From Cellvibrio sp. OA-2007 (GTDB taxonomy: Bacteria > Pseudomonadota > Gammaproteobacteria > Pseudomonadales > Cellvibrionaceae), in contig NZ_BBUL01000093.1 of NCBI RefSeq assembly GCF_000953825.1, positions 1 to 64,000 of the forward strand: a stretch of 64,000 nt of DNA, given 5' to 3'. Numbering within the stretch: position 1 is the stretch's first letter; each line of letters opens with the position of its first letter. Below, one piece after another: positions 8,744 to 19,231 of the stretch. Made by a program: the position numbers and the translations under genes. The notes under the pieces were generated by a model. It was not told where the DNA came from, did no database searches, and worked only from the letters and a program-made list of their open reading frames with translations.

Positions 8744-9601
8744 GTGGGGATTGAGGGGGCGAACCCGCTGATTGCCAAGTTTTATCGCCCCGAGCGCTGG
8801 AGCGATGCGCAGATCATTGAAGAACATGAATTCACCCAAGCGCTAAAAGACTTGGAGATTTCGGTAGTGCCTCCTATGGCCGATGACGCGGGCAAAACCC
8901 TGCGCGAATTTCAGGGTTTTCGCTTTGCGCTCTATGCGCGTCAGGGCGGCCATGCGCCCAACTTGGATGACTTTGATGCGCTGCTATCGCTCGGGCGCAC
9001 CCTCGGACGTATCCACGCGCTGGGGCAAGCCCGCCCCTTTGCCCATCGCCCGGCACTAGATATCCAAACCTTTGGCCGCGACAGTTACGATTTTTTAATG
9101 GCGAATGATTTTATCCCCGCCAGTTTGCGCGAGTCTTATCGCACCCTCGGCGCGGATTTGCTCGCTCGCTGCGAAACCCTGTTTAGCCGCGTGGATTACA
9201 CCCCCATCCGCCTGCATGGCGATTGCCATCCGGGCAATATTTTATGGCGCGAAGAGGTGCCGCATTTTGTCGATTTTGACGATGCGCGCATGGGGCCGGC
9301 GATTCAGGATTTGTGGATGCTACTGTCGGGCGAGCGCGAGCAGCAGACGCTGCAACTCGCCGAAGTGCTCGAAGGCTACCGCGAATTTTGCGATTTTGAT
9401 TTGGCCGAGCTGGCGCTGATCGAGGCGCTGCGCAGCCTGCGTATCATGCACTACAGTGCGTGGCTGGCGCGGCGTTGGAACGACCCCGCCTTTCCGCGTC
9501 ACTTCCCCTGGTTTAATACCGAGCGCTATTGGGGCGAACATATTCTGGAGTTACGCGAGCAGCTGGCCGCGCTGAACGAGCCGCCGCTGGTCATTTATTG
9601 A
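8744..9601 (+). CDS. srkA: Stress response kinase A-like (SrkA/YihE), N-terminally truncated
   Basis: Kinase-fold protein of the SrkA/YihE family (APH-like Ser/Thr kinase acting in cell-envelope stress). The catalytic loop HGDCHPGNILW and the metal-binding DFDDARMGP segment are intact, as is the FYRPERW signature near the start. The open frame from a GTG has 285 codons against about 325-330 in the family. Codons immediately upstream still read ENRVYQ, a conserved N-terminal loop, but an in-frame TAG at 8720-8722 ends the homology. About 40 N-terminal residues, including nucleotide-contacting strands, are therefore missing. It is either a pseudogene or a truncated protein. cysE follows 78 bases after the stop. 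Confidence 0.75.
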   Translation: MGIEGANPLIAKFYRPERWSDAQIIEEHEFTQALKDLEISVVPPMADDAGKTLREFQGFRFALYARQGGHAPNLDDFDALLSLGRTLGRIHALGQARPFAHRPALDIQTFGRDSYDFLMANDFIPASLRESYRTLGADLLARCETLFSRVDYTPIRLHGDCHPGNILWREEVPHFVDFDDARMGPAIQDLWMLLSGEREQQTLQLAEVLEGYREFCDFDLAELALIEALRSLRIMHYSAWLARRWNDPAFPRHFPWFNTERYWGEHILELREQLAALNEPPLVIY

Positions 9602-9679
9602 GGAAATATGGTTGGAAAACCGTCATTAACCCCCAATAATGCCTCACACCCTTTTTATTTACCGAGTAAGGATCTGGCC

Positions 9680-10489
9680 ATGAACGCCACCGTTACCGCT
9701 ACCAACACCGCACTTGTTGTCGATAGCCTATGGGAATCCATTCGCCTGCAAACCCGCAAGCAAGCTGAGACTGAACCGGTACTGGCCAGCTTCCTCTACT
9801 CCACCATCCTCAATCACGACACTCTGGAGGCCGCGCTGAGCTTCCATCTCGCCAATAAACTCGACAGCCCGGCACTGCCGGCCATGTCGATCCGCGAGGT
9901 AATTGAAGAGGCACTTAGCGCAGATAAAACGATTATTGAATCCGTGCGCGCCGACTTGATGGCGGTGAGCGAGCGCGATTCCGCCTGCTGCTCGCTGGTA
10001 ACGCCCCTGCTCTTCTTCAAGGGCTTCCACGCGCTACAGGCCTATCGTGTTGCGCACTGGCTGTGGAACCAAGGCCGCAATTCACTGGCGCTGTTTTTAC
10101 AAAATCGCATTTCAGGAGTGTTTGCGGTGGATATACACCCGGCCGCGCGGATCGGCAGAGGCATTATGTTCGACCATGCCACCGGTATTGTGATTGGCGA
10201 AACCGCGGTGATTGAAGATATGGTGTCGATCATGCAATCCGTCACCCTCGGTGGCACTGGCAAAGAAGCGGGTGACCGCCACCCGAAAGTGCGCAAAGGT
10301 GTGTTAATCGGTGCCGGCGCGAAGATTCTCGGCAACATCACCATAGGTGAGTGCGCCAAAATTGGTGCAGGTAGCGTGGTACTCAAAGACGTTCCACCGC
10401 GCGCCGCCGTAGCGGGCGTACCAGCCCAGATCATCGGCGAAACCCAGTGCAATCAACCGGCGCGGGAAATGGATCACTCCATCCGCTAG
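9680..10489 (+). CDS. cysE: Serine O-acetyltransferase
   Basis: Cytoplasmic enzyme that acetylates L-serine with acetyl-CoA to O-acetylserine, the first committed step of cysteine synthesis. 269 residues, close to the 273 of E. coli CysE. The N-terminal helical domain is followed by a left-handed beta-helix of hexapeptide repeats: DIHPAARIGRGI, DHATGIVIGETA, SVTLGGTGKEAGDRHPKV, IGAGAKILGNI and IGAGSVVLKDVPP. The catalytic His of DHATG is present. The ATG at 9680 was chosen because homology begins there and AAGGA lies upstream; an in-frame ATG at 9608 with GAGGA upstream would add 24 residues without family similarity. A terminator follows. Confidence 0.95.
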   Translation: MNATVTATNTALVVDSLWESIRLQTRKQAETEPVLASFLYSTILNHDTLEAALSFHLANKLDSPALPAMSIREVIEEALSADKTIIESVRADLMAVSERDSACCSLVTPLLFFKGFHALQAYRVAHWLWNQGRNSLALFLQNRISGVFAVDIHPAARIGRGIMFDHATGIVIGETAVIEDMVSIMQSVTLGGTGKEAGDRHPKVRKGVLIGAGAKILGNITIGECAKIGAGSVVLKDVPPRAAVAGVPAQIIGETQCNQPAREMDHSIR

Positions 10490-10504
10490 TAATTTCCACC
10501 ACGG

Positions 10505-10534
10505 CGGCGCCCTCTGGCTCAAGGCGCCGTTTTG
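10505..10534 (+). terminator. Terminator after cysE
   Basis: Stem CGGCGCC/GGCGCCG (10505-10511 with 10523-10529) with an 11-base loop, followed by TTTTGAA. Confidence 0.7.
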
Positions 10535-10690
10535 AAACTTGAACGACAATCTGCCCCAAAATAAAATCTCTGCACCAAAAAAATCTCCCTGTTTGCTTCA
10601 TTACCGTTCGAAATATGGCGATATAACCCTTATTCCGCTTTTGGTCTGATATTTGCTCAGTTTGGTATTCAAAACCGAGGAGAGCCCAGC

Positions 10691-11110
10691 ATGCAATACA
10701 CTAAGCCCATGATCGATCTGGTGTACGAAATTCGCCGCCGCGTAGATGCTGACATGAAGCCAAGCGTAAAAATGGCGAACCCGGAACTGCTGACGGAATT
10801 AGCGGACTATCACCACCGCACCAAAGACACCATCACCAAAACCCTGATCAAAGAGCTGCTGTTTATGGCCGGGGATCAATGGCCACAGCTACTAGAACCC
10901 GCCACCACCGAGGCACCTAAAGCAGCGGAGATTCCAAAGCAGGTAGTCAAGGTCTACCGTGGTCAAACCATTTTGGAGGACGCCCCTCAAAGTGCGGATG
11001 CCAGCCATCCCGAAGAAGGCACAGCCCTGCGCAAAGAGATGCTGATCAATAGCATTCCACCCACCGCCGCCAAACCGGTGCGCATGTACCGCGGCCACCC
11101 AATTTTATAG
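10691..11110 (+). CDS. Conserved-looking hypothetical protein with repeated YRG motif
   Basis: 139 residues with a good upstream site (GAGGAGAG, 8 bases before ATG) and no signal peptide or membrane segment, so probably cytoplasmic. I do not recognise a named family. The N-terminal half is helical and charged (LVYEIRRRVDADMK, TKDTITKTLIKELLF). The C-terminal half carries a short motif twice: KVYRGQTIL (about 87-95) and RMYRGHPIL at the extreme C-terminus. YRG motifs of this sort occur in small DUF4278-like proteins; the link is only suggestive. It stands alone between cysE and a periplasmic-protein gene. Confidence 0.75.
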   Translation: MQYTKPMIDLVYEIRRRVDADMKPSVKMANPELLTELADYHHRTKDTITKTLIKELLFMAGDQWPQLLEPATTEAPKAAEIPKQVVKVYRGQTILEDAPQSADASHPEEGTALRKEMLINSIPPTAAKPVRMYRGHPIL

Positions 11111-11249
11111 CCCACATTTATTGAGCCAAAAGAAACTTCATGCGCCAAGTCAGGATCGGCCAGCTAAACTATAGTAATAAAGAAGTCACCTGATCGCCGC
11201 TGTGCAGCAGGCTGACACTCGGTGTTAAAGCTTGTAGCGAGTGCATTTC

Positions 11250-12155
11250 ATGCTGGTAAAAATTCAAATTGCACTGTGTGCGCTCTGTTGGCTGTTAGTT
11301 GCGGTTCCGGCCATGCTCTGGGCCGATGACAGCGAGCAGGCGCCCATTGGCCTGCTACCCGATATCAAACATGATTACTTGTTATTTTTGGCCAACCGCG
11401 TGCCAGAAGAGATTACTTTTTTTGGCGGACCCCACGCGCGCCGCGATGTAGCCGAATTGATTTTGTTACAACAGGCACTCGCGTTGGGCGGGTTTAAACG
11501 GCAGATCAACTTTATTAACGAAGAGAATTATTTCCGCAGCATCCGCAATGTTGTCGAGGGAAAAACACTGAGTATTAGCGGCACAATTTGGCTGCAGGAT
11601 CTGGATCAGGTTAAAGACCAGGTATTTATTTCTCCCGCCACCGTGCGCGACGGTGAGTTCATTGTCGGCCTCTATACCTCGCCCAATAATCAACGGGCTC
11701 TGGGCAGCCACACCCTTGCCGAACTGACCCAGCTGCGAGCGGTGAGCAGCCGCCAATGGAAACCCGACTTGCGGGCACTGCAAACACTCGGCTTCCACCA
11801 AATTATGTACACTCCGAACTGGATCAATATGGCGCGTATGCTCAATGTCGGACGAGTTGATCTGACGCTTGCCCCGTTTGGCATGTCACCGGATTTACAC
11901 ATTCGAGTGGACGGCATAGAACTGGTGCCCATCCCCGAAGTGAAAGTCATTATTGCCGGTTCGCGCCACTGGCCAATCAGTCAAAAACACCCCTATGGAG
12001 TCGAGTTTTATCAGGCCCTAACCAAAGGCATGGCGCTGTTACGCGCGCAGGGCACTATTGAACAAGCCTATCGCGAGAGCGGTTTCTTCCACCCTGCGGT
12101 CGCGGACTGGACGCTACTTAATGCAGGAACTCATCAACAGAAAACAGGGGATTAA
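11250..12155 (+). CDS. Periplasmic substrate-binding-protein-like protein
   Basis: 301 residues from the ATG at 11250 (a GTG at 11241 is an alternative). A signal peptide covers about residues 1-27 (ALCALCWLLVAVPAMLWA). The remainder has the pattern of a type II periplasmic-binding fold (SBP_bac_3-like), for example LLQQALALGGF..INF, TLAELTQLRAVSS and a C-terminal ALTKGMALLRAQGTIEQAYRESGF. There is no transporter or sensor gene next to it, so it may act alone or with distant partners; the ligand is unknown. A bidirectional terminator follows its stop at once. Confidence 0.7.
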   Translation: MLVKIQIALCALCWLLVAVPAMLWADDSEQAPIGLLPDIKHDYLLFLANRVPEEITFFGGPHARRDVAELILLQQALALGGFKRQINFINEENYFRSIRNVVEGKTLSISGTIWLQDLDQVKDQVFISPATVRDGEFIVGLYTSPNNQRALGSHTLAELTQLRAVSSRQWKPDLRALQTLGFHQIMYTPNWINMARMLNVGRVDLTLAPFGMSPDLHIRVDGIELVPIPEVKVIIAGSRHWPISQKHPYGVEFYQALTKGMALLRAQGTIEQAYRESGFFHPAVADWTLLNAGTHQQKTGD

Positions 12156-12160
12156 TAATA

Positions 12161-12189
12161 AAAACGCGACAGAGATGTCGCGTTTTTTA
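12161..12189. terminator. Bidirectional terminator
   Basis: Perfect stem ACGCGACA/TGTCGCGT with a GAGA loop, flanked by A4 on one side and T6 on the other. It separates the convergent binding-protein gene and mscL. Confidence 0.9.
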
Positions 12190-12210
12190 TGCAGTAAAAT
12201 GTCCGCAGAT

Positions 12211-12621
12211 TTATTGTTTCTGTTTTAACAAATCGCGAATTTCTGTAAGCAACAATTCCTCTTTAGAGGGAACCGGCTCTGCCGCAGGTGGCGGTGCTGC
12301 CTCTTCTTTGCGCTTGATGCGGTTAATGCCTTTAATCACCATAAAAATAGCAAACGCAACGATAGTAAAATCCAAAACGGTTTGGATAAATTTACCATAG
12401 GCGATCAACACTGGCTCACGGCCTTCAATCAACGCGGGCAGAGTAACCGCGAGGTCACTAAAATCCACACCACCAATTAACCAACCAATCGGCGGCATAA
12501 AGACATCGGCAACCAAAGAGCTGACAATTTTTCCGAACGCAGCACCGATCACAATCCCCACCGCCATATCAACTACATTGCCGCGCACGGCAAACTCTTT
12601 AAACTCTTTTGCAAAACTCAT
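12211..12621 (-). CDS. mscL: Large-conductance mechanosensitive channel MscL
   Basis: Inner-membrane pentameric channel that releases solutes on hypo-osmotic shock. 136 residues, the usual length. The N-terminal [33 protein letters not shown] (amphipathic helix and first membrane helix) is diagnostic. The second helix is [23 protein letters not shown], and the cytoplasmic C-terminal helix bundle is [15 protein letters not shown] after a Pro/Ala-rich stretch. It fits the osmotic-stress theme of opgGH and ectABC elsewhere in the window. Confidence 0.97.
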   Translation of the reverse strand: MSFAKEFKEFAVRGNVVDMAVGIVIGAAFGKIVSSLVADVFMPPIGWLIGGVDFSDLAVTLPALIEGREPVLIAYGKFIQTVLDFTIVAFAIFMVIKGINRIKRKEEAAPPPAAEPVPSKEELLLTEIRDLLKQKQ

Positions 12622-12716
12622 ATCAATTCCTCTTTGCTAATTTAAAATCACACAGCTGAAAATAATACCGATGTTTTATAACCTATTCATCGCACCAAAC
12701 CAAGCCGCAGATACAG

Positions 12717-12908
12717 CTACTCATCTTCACGTTGTGCATAGACTTCAGGCATACCCTCTTGATCGACACTAATGTGCAGCAGCATGGGTTGGCAGCAGAC
12801 CTGACAATCCTCAATATAAGTTTGCTGCTCGCAAGAACAATCGACCAATACACTGATCGGCTCACCACAATAAGGGCAGTCGAGAAAACATTCTTCTTGC
12901 AAATGCAT
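12717..12908 (-). CDS. CPXCG-motif cysteine-rich protein
   Basis: 63-residue zinc-ribbon-like protein with CPYCGEP near the N-terminus and a second pair CQVCCQP, the pattern of the small CPXCG cysteine-rich family (Pfam PF14255-like). Function is unknown. The ATG at 12906-12908 is preceded by GGAG at 7 bases, so the upstream TTG start is not needed. It lies 29 bases downstream of ubiD on the same strand and is probably cotranscribed. Confidence 0.85.
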   Translation of the reverse strand: MHLQEECFLDCPYCGEPISVLVDCSCEQQTYIEDCQVCCQPMLLHISVDQEGMPEVYAQREDE

Positions 12909-12937
12909 TGCCAACTCCAGTCATTATCAACTACGAA

Positions 12938-14419
12938 TTAATAAGCGGCGGGCACATCTATACCCAGCTCGTCCCACAATTGATCGACACGATCTTTTAC
13001 TGCCTGGTCCATCACAATCGGGGTACCCCACTCGCGGGTAGTTTCGCCCGGCCATTTATTGGTTGCATCAAAACCAATTTTGGAACCTAAGCCAGAAACG
13101 GGTGAGGCAAAGTCGAGATAATCAATTGGGGTGTTTTCGATCATCACCGTATCACGCGCTGGATCCATACGTGTGGTCATCGCCCAGATCACATCGTTCC
13201 AATCCCGCGCGTTGACATCATCGTCAGTGACTATGACAAATTTGGTGTACATAAATTGCCGCAGAAAACTCCACACCCCCATCATCACCCGCTTGGCGTG
13301 ACCGGGGTACTGTTTTTTCATAGTGACCACCGCCATGCGGTAGGAGCAACCTTCCGGCGGCAAATAGAAATCCACAATCTCGGGAAATTGCTTTTGCAAG
13401 ATCGGCACAAACACTTCGTTGAGTGCGACACCGAGAATCGCAGGCTCATCTGGCGGACGGCCAGTGTAGGTGCTGTGATAAATCGGGTCGCGGCGATGGG
13501 TGATGCGCTCCACAGTAAATACCGGAAACTTATCGACCTCATTGTAGTAACCGGTGTGGTCGCCAAACGGGCCTTCGGGCGCTAAGTCATTCGGCGCAAT
13601 ATAACCTTCCAAAATAAACTCAGCGGATGCGGGCACCTGTAAATCATTGCCGATACATTTCACCACTTCGGTTTTATCGCCGCGCAATAATCCGGCAAAA
13701 CCGTATTCCGACAGTGTATCGGGAACTGGTGTGACTGCACCGAGAATGGTCGCAGGGTCAGCACCCAGCGCCACCGCAACAGGGTAATTTTTACCTGGAT
13801 TTTGAAGTTGAAATTCACGGAAATCCAACGCGCCGCCGCGATGGGAAAGCCAGCGCATAATCAACCGGTTTTTACCGATTTTTTGCATGCGGTAGATGCC
13901 GAGATTTTGCCGCTCTTTATGCGGCCCGCGGGTAACCACTAACGGCCAAGTCACTAAAGGGCCTGCATCACCCGGCCAGCAGGTTTGAATTGGCAGCAGA
14001 TCCAAATTTACCGCATCGCCTTCCAGCACCACATCCTGACACTGGGCTTTGCTCAACACCTTGGGAGCCAAATTCAAAACTTGTTTGAAAATCGGCAATT
14101 TATCCCAGGCATCTTTAAAACCCTTAGGCGGCTCCGGCTCTTTTAAAAACGCGAGCAACTTGCCAACCTCACGTAAAGCACTGACCGATTCCTGCCCCAT
14201 TCCCAATGCGACACGTTCGGTTGTGCCGAATAAATTGGCGAGTACGGGAATGTCATAACCTTTGGGATTTTCAAACAACAACGCGGGGCCACCGGCGCGC
14301 AAGGTGCGGTCGCAAATTTCTGTCATTTCCAGATTGGGATCAATTTCTTGTGTGATGCGCTTTAACAAACCGCGACTTTCAAGCAGGGCGATAAAATCGC
14401 GCAGGTCTTTATATTTCAT
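12938..14419 (-). CDS. ubiD: UbiD 4-hydroxy-3-polyprenylbenzoate decarboxylase
   Basis: Prenylated-FMN-dependent decarboxylase of ubiquinone synthesis. 493 residues, matching E. coli UbiD (497). Family features run throughout: [110 protein letters not shown] (with the catalytic acidic residues) and a C-terminal [11 protein letters not shown]. It requires prFMN made by UbiX, which is not in the window. It follows rho on the same strand across a 173-base gap that holds an inverted repeat. Confidence 0.97.
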   Translation of the reverse strand: MKYKDLRDFIALLESRGLLKRITQEIDPNLEMTEICDRTLRAGGPALLFENPKGYDIPVLANLFGTTERVALGMGQESVSALREVGKLLAFLKEPEPPKGFKDAWDKLPIFKQVLNLAPKVLSKAQCQDVVLEGDAVNLDLLPIQTCWPGDAGPLVTWPLVVTRGPHKERQNLGIYRMQKIGKNRLIMRWLSHRGGALDFREFQLQNPGKNYPVAVALGADPATILGAVTPVPDTLSEYGFAGLLRGDKTEVVKCIGNDLQVPASAEFILEGYIAPNDLAPEGPFGDHTGYYNEVDKFPVFTVERITHRRDPIYHSTYTGRPPDEPAILGVALNEVFVPILQKQFPEIVDFYLPPEGCSYRMAVVTMKKQYPGHAKRVMMGVWSFLRQFMYTKFVIVTDDDVNARDWNDVIWAMTTRMDPARDTVMIENTPIDYLDFASPVSGLGSKIGFDATNKWPGETTREWGTPIVMDQAVKDRVDQLWDELGIDVPAAY

Positions 14420-14465
14420 TTTTTAGAAAACCAAAGAGTAAAAACCGAAGTTATAAAAAAGAAAA

Positions 14466-14529
14466 CCCGTATGGAGTACAGCAAACTACGGGATTTTAAT
14501 TTCCCGCATTATGCTGTGCTCCATACGGG
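14466..14529. repeat. Imperfect inverted repeat between rho and ubiD
   Basis: Arms 14466-14483 and 14512-14529 pair at 17 of 18 positions (CCCGTATGGAGTACAGCA and its complement with one change). The 28-base loop contains a smaller CGGGA/TCCCG pair. There is no T-run, so a dispersed repeat or mRNA processing structure is more likely than a terminator. Confidence 0.6.
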
Positions 14530-14592
14530 CTACAAGCTTTTCTATCCCTCCCTTTGAAACGGGGCGCGTAGCTAAGGGAGGCTAGGGAGAGA

Positions 14593-15852
14593 TTACTTGC
14601 GTTTCATCGACATAAAGAATTCATCATTGGTTTTGAAGTCTTTAAGCTTGTCGAGCAAAAACTCGGTTGCCGCAACATCTTCCATATCGTTTAACAAACG
14701 ACGCAGAATCCACGCGCGTTGCAACTCGTCTTCACGCATTAACAACTCTTCGCGGCGAGTACCAGAGCGGCGCACGTTGATCGCTGGGTAAATACGCTTT
14801 TCAGCAATTTTGCGATCAAGATGCAATTCGAGGTTACCGGTGCCTTTAAATTCTTCGTAAATAACTTCGTCCATTTTGGAGCCGGTATCTACCAGTGCGG
14901 TGGCGATAATACTCAGGCTGCCGCCCTCTTCGATATTACGTGCAGCACCAAAGAAACGCTTGGGGCGCTCCAGTGCATGAGCATCCACACCACCGGTCAA
15001 GACTTTACCGGATGAAGGAATAACAGTGTTGTACGCACGCGCCAAACGGGTGATGGAGTCGAGCAAAATCACTACGTCTTTTTTGTGCTCAACCAAACGC
15101 TTGGCTTTTTCGATCACCATGTCGGCCACTTGTACGTGACGCGCGGGCGGCTCATCGAAGGTAGAGGCAACCACTTCACCGCGCACCGAGCGCTGCATTT
15201 CGGTTACTTCTTCTGGGCGCTCGTCGATCAGCAATACAATCAAGTGACATTCAGGATTATTGCGCGTAATGGCCTGCGCAATATTTTGCATCATGATGGT
15301 TTTACCCGCTTTGGGCGGCGCCACAATCAAACCGCGCTGGCCTTTACCTATGGGAGCAATCAAATCGATGATACGACCAGTAAGGTCTTCGGTAGAACCG
15401 TTACCGGCTTCAAGGGGCAAACGAACATTGGGAAATAGCGGCGTGAGGTTTTCAAACAGAATTTTGTTGCGCGAACTTTCCGGTTTATCAAAGTTAATAT
15501 CATTAACTTTTAACAGCGCAAAATAGCGTTCACCTTCTTTTGGCGGGCGAATTTTACCGGAGATGGTATCGCCCGTGCGCAAGTTGAAGCGGCGAATCTG
15601 ACTGGGTGAAACATAAATATCGTCAGGGCCTGCAAGATAAGAACTATCGGCTGAACGCAAAAAACCGAATCCATCCACCAAAATTTCCAGTACACCGTCG
15701 CCGTAAATATCTTCTCCGCCTTTGGCATGACGCTTGAGGATATTAAAGATAATGTCCTGTTTGCGCGAGCGGGCGATATTTTCCAAACCCATTTCGTGGG
15801 CGATATCAATTAATTCTTCAATCGGTTTCTTTTTAAGGTCGGTTAAATTCAT
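14593..15852 (-). CDS. rho: Transcription termination factor Rho
   Basis: Hexameric RNA-dependent ATPase that terminates transcription. 419 residues, same as E. coli. It begins [18 protein letters not shown]. The RNA-binding cold-shock-like domain is followed by the ATPase core with Walker [13 protein letters not shown] (about 174-185), Walker [17 protein letters not shown] and the Q/R-loop region [17 protein letters not shown]. It is in the classical trxA-rho order with a 380-base leader, which in enterobacteria is used for autoregulation. Confidence 0.99.
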   Translation of the reverse strand: MNLTDLKKKPIEELIDIAHEMGLENIARSRKQDIIFNILKRHAKGGEDIYGDGVLEILVDGFGFLRSADSSYLAGPDDIYVSPSQIRRFNLRTGDTISGKIRPPKEGERYFALLKVNDINFDKPESSRNKILFENLTPLFPNVRLPLEAGNGSTEDLTGRIIDLIAPIGKGQRGLIVAPPKAGKTIMMQNIAQAITRNNPECHLIVLLIDERPEEVTEMQRSVRGEVVASTFDEPPARHVQVADMVIEKAKRLVEHKKDVVILLDSITRLARAYNTVIPSSGKVLTGGVDAHALERPKRFFGAARNIEEGGSLSIIATALVDTGSKMDEVIYEEFKGTGNLELHLDRKIAEKRIYPAINVRRSGTRREELLMREDELQRAWILRRLLNDMEDVAATEFLLDKLKDFKTNDEFFMSMKRK

Positions 15853-16195
15853 AGGAGAGACTTTATGGATGGATGTGAGTTGTTGCAGATTAGTAGCCGC
15901 AGGGCCTGTGTTGATTTTAAAAAATAGGGTTGCGTTTTTTTGCTGTTATTAAGCCGCTTATTTTAAGATTGCTGGCTTAACGCCTGCGTTTAATTACCCT
16001 ATCAGTATTGTTTGTGCTAATTGATTGGTTGCTTGGCTGATTTGGTTATTCAGATAACGACTTATCAGGTACCGGGGCAAAAACAACAGCAGGGAAATTA
16101 GGGTTTGTTCGTCTGGTTATGGGAATCGAGAAGGTGATTCAGGGAGGAACAAACATCAGATGTGACTGAGTATAGCGGCAATTATCACACAGTGC
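15853..16195 (-). promoter_or_regulatory. rho 5' leader region
   Basis: Non-coding stretch between the trxA terminator and the rho start. By analogy with E. coli it may host autoregulatory termination sites. I see no strong hairpin or short leader ORF that I would call. Confidence 0.4.
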
Positions 16196-16226
16196 AAAAA
16201 CAAATTAGGCCATCTTGCGATGGCCT
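16196..16226 (-). terminator. Terminator after trxA
   Basis: On the minus strand, perfect stem AGGCCATC/GATGGCCT with GCAA loop (16207-16226) followed by AATTTGTTTTTG. It lies 8 bases past the trxA stop. Confidence 0.85.
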
Positions 16227-16233
16227 GCATCAA

Positions 16234-16563
16234 TTAGATTGCCGAGTTAATAAAATCGATCAACTGCGGTTTGCTGACAGCACCTACTTTAGTTGCGTGT
16301 GCTGCGCCGTTCTTGAAGATAATCAGCGTGGGAATGCCGCGCACATTAAACTTGGCCGCAGTCTCTTTATGGTCATCCACATTGAGTTTGGTAACTTTTA
16401 ATTTACCCTCAAACTGCTCTGCCAAGTCGTCCAGTATAGGTGCAATCATCTTACATGGGCCGCACCAAGGCGCCCAAAAATCTACCAAAACCGGCAAATC
16501 AGCACCGATTACTTCCTGCTCAAAACTGGCATCACTCACGTGCACAATGGCATCACTACTCAT
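16234..16563 (-). CDS. trxA: Thioredoxin
   Basis: Cytoplasmic disulfide reductase, 109 residues as in E. coli TrxA. The active site WCGPC lies in VDFWAPWCGPCKMIAP, and the cis-Pro loop is GIPTLIIFKNG. The ATG at 16561-16563 has GGAG 6 bases upstream; an in-frame TTG four codons earlier is unlikely. It is followed by its own terminator and then rho. Confidence 0.98.
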   Translation of the reverse strand: MSSDAIVHVSDASFEQEVIGADLPVLVDFWAPWCGPCKMIAPILDDLAEQFEGKLKVTKLNVDDHKETAAKFNVRGIPTLIIFKNGAAHATKVGAVSKPQLIDFINSAI

Positions 16564-16708
16564 AATTAACTCCAAACCTGACGGTCATTTAGTGGCGGGA
16601 AGCATCCCAATTAGATGCGATCATCATAAGGATTGCCTCTGATGCAGGCAAGGAGAAAAAACTAATCATTACTATAGGGGAACGCTATGTGCGCGCAGCG
16701 GGCAAAGC

Positions 16709-19120
16709 TCAATTAGGGGAATTTTCCCGCTCAACCAACCCCGCCGCTTCAAATGCCAAATACAGATTATTGAAGGTAATAGGCTTGGAGAGGTAGTAGT
16801 TCATGCCACTGGCGAACACAGCATCGCGATGCTCCTGAAGCGCATGAGCAGTGAGCGCGATAATAGGTGTTGCAGGCAAACCCTCACGTCGCTCGTAGTC
16901 GCGAATGCTGCGCGTGGCTTCAAATCCATCCATTTCCGGCATTTCACAATCCATCAAGATCAGATTAAAACTCTCACTCGCCTCCTGTACTGCATCGCAG
17001 GCTTCAACGCCATTTTCAGCAAAGACTGGCGCTATACCCAACTTGCCCAACAGCCCCTTAATGACCATGCGATTGACCGGATTATCTTCTGCCACCAGCA
17101 CCCGCAGGTGCGAAAACTTATCGAGATCGCGCACCGGCTTCTCAGCAGCCATCTGCGGTAATGGCTCGTGCCCCAACAACGCGATTAATTCTTGCTGTAA
17201 CAATTTCATCGATACGGGTTTGCGCAAAATCGCATGAATTCCCAAACTGCGCATTTGGCCTTGATCGTGATAGACATCGCCCGCGCTAAACATAAATAGG
17301 GGCAGCTCACGAAATTCAGGTAGCGCCCTTAGCCATTGCGCAAACTCAAAACCAGCGGCATCTGGCAGCGCATGATCAAAACCGACAAAATCATAGGGCT
17401 CACCGGAATGCAGCGCATGTTTAAGTTGCGTTAACGCTGCTTTTGCCGATGCGACTGACTCCAAAGTGACGCCCCATGCGGTGCAATGCAACGCGATAAA
17501 TTCTGTCAGATGAGCACTGGACTCAACTAATAGCAATTTTTTTCCGGGCAACAAATCATTGCTGGATTCCAACGGCGAGCGATTCCAATCGCACACTGAC
17601 TCATGATGCAAACGCGCAGTAAACCAAAAAGTGGAGCCCTGACCTTTTACACTATCAACACCAATTTCACCGCCCATTAACTCTGCAAGACTTTTACAAA
17701 TTGCCAAGCCCAAACCTGTGCCGCCATATTTGCGCGTAGTGGATGCATCGGCTTGATTAAAAGAATCAAATAAATCCCCCGTGCGGCTCATCTCTATACC
17801 AATCCCGCTATCCTGAACGATAAAGCGCAACTCGACATGATCGCCCGGCAGTACCGCACTGCACTGTACTTGCAAAGAGACAAAACCCTCACTGGTAAAC
17901 TTAAATGCATTGCCGAGTAAATTAATAATGATCTGACGCAAGCGAGTGGGGTCACCTTTAACCCACTTAGGCGCGCTGGGATCCAGCCCGCCAAATAATT
18001 CGATGTGGCGTTTGTTCGCAGTAGCGCCAAATAATTGCACGCAGCTCTCGATCATTTCATCCAGTTCAAAGGTGGTTTCCTCAAGGCGCATTTTTCCCGC
18101 CTCGATTTTAGAGTAATCGAGAATGTCGTTGATGATAGCGAGCAGGGTTTCACCCGAGCGATGTATGACATCGATGTAATGTTTTTGATTGTCATCGAGC
18201 GGAGTATCGCGCAGCATTTCCAACATGCCGATCACACCGTTCATCGGCGTGCGGATTTCATGGCTCATGGTGGCAAGAAATTGGCTTTTTGCGCGGCTGG
18301 CATCTTCGGCTGCATTTTTTTGTCGCCGAGTTTCCAGCTTTTCCTCTTTTTCGCTCAATAGTGCCATTTCGATGGCATGGCGCTGTTCGATATCGTCGAG
18401 CAGGGTCTCGCGCATGTGATTGATCGCATTGACCACATTATCCAATTCGTCGGAAGCCGAATCGACTTTCAAGCGCTTGAGCTTGAGCGGTTTGGTCAGT
18501 GTTTCCAGATTGAGGTTGCGCGCATAATTAGCAACCGTTTTCATATGGCGAGTCAACAAGGTATGCACCAGCCACACGATAAACAAGGCGATAACCAATG
18601 TTTTGGTGCCCTGCACCAAGGCAATAAAAAACGCGCGCTCCCACAATTTGTCATAAATGCTGCTGAGGCTGGCAGTCACCGTGAGGGTGCCCAATTGCTG
18701 TTCCGGCGTGCTGGCATCTTCATACACCAGCGGATAGCTGCGCACTAAAAACTGACTGCGTTTGTTTTCCAGATCTTTGGGGTCATAGGCTTGATTGCTG
18801 GCCACTAGCGTCTGTTCGGTGTTGTTCCAATCGTGCCAGACCACTTTCACCTGCACCACATCATCCACTGCCAGCACACTGTTGATCTGGATATTCAATT
18901 GCTCCTGATCAAAACCCCACAAGCTTTTGGTGATACTCGCAAGCGTGCTGATGCGCACCTGATCGAGGCGTTTTTCAAGCGCGGCTATATCGTCATTAAA
19001 ATTGCTGTGTAGCTGCAACAAGATTGCAACCAAGGTGATGATCGAACTACTAATGATAATCAACCCCAATAGCCGCGCCGCTATAGGGTTGTCACGCATG
19101 TAACTTCTTATGTTGGGCAT
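16709..19120 (-). CDS. Hybrid sensor histidine kinase with two receiver domains
   Basis: Membrane-bound hybrid kinase, 803 residues from the ATG at 19120. Two membrane segments (about 13-37 and 161-187) enclose a periplasmic sensor loop. A HAMP-like linker and coiled coil follow, then HisKA with [13 protein letters not shown] (phospho-His about 287), HATPase with LLGNAFKFT and DSGIGI / GGTGLGLAI, a first receiver (FVGFDHALP, phospho-Asp about 582, one residue of the usual acidic pair replaced: LLLVESS) and a second canonical receiver ([16 protein letters not shown], Asp about 724, Lys in LSKPI). There is no Hpt domain, so phosphate probably passes to a separate phosphotransfer protein. The signal is unknown. 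An alternative in-frame ATG at 19189 would add 23 residues with no ribosome site. Confidence 0.88.
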   Translation of the reverse strand: MPNIRSYMRDNPIAARLLGLIIISSSIITLVAILLQLHSNFNDDIAALEKRLDQVRISTLASITKSLWGFDQEQLNIQINSVLAVDDVVQVKVVWHDWNNTEQTLVASNQAYDPKDLENKRSQFLVRSYPLVYEDASTPEQQLGTLTVTASLSSIYDKLWERAFFIALVQGTKTLVIALFIVWLVHTLLTRHMKTVANYARNLNLETLTKPLKLKRLKVDSASDELDNVVNAINHMRETLLDDIEQRHAIEMALLSEKEEKLETRRQKNAAEDASRAKSQFLATMSHEIRTPMNGVIGMLEMLRDTPLDDNQKHYIDVIHRSGETLLAIINDILDYSKIEAGKMRLEETTFELDEMIESCVQLFGATANKRHIELFGGLDPSAPKWVKGDPTRLRQIIINLLGNAFKFTSEGFVSLQVQCSAVLPGDHVELRFIVQDSGIGIEMSRTGDLFDSFNQADASTTRKYGGTGLGLAICKSLAELMGGEIGVDSVKGQGSTFWFTARLHHESVCDWNRSPLESSNDLLPGKKLLLVESSAHLTEFIALHCTAWGVTLESVASAKAALTQLKHALHSGEPYDFVGFDHALPDAAGFEFAQWLRALPEFRELPLFMFSAGDVYHDQGQMRSLGIHAILRKPVSMKLLQQELIALLGHEPLPQMAAEKPVRDLDKFSHLRVLVAEDNPVNRMVIKGLLGKLGIAPVFAENGVEACDAVQEASESFNLILMDCEMPEMDGFEATRSIRDYERREGLPATPIIALTAHALQEHRDAVFASGMNYYLSKPITFNNLYLAFEAAGLVERENSPN

Positions 19121-19231
19121 CTCAACCAACCGCAGCAAGAACAGAGAGGGATGCCCTTGAGTGTAGCAGCAAAAAGCGCTTGTCCCCATGATCAAACACG
19201 AGAGAGGGCGATCGGCCAGACAAGTTTTCGC

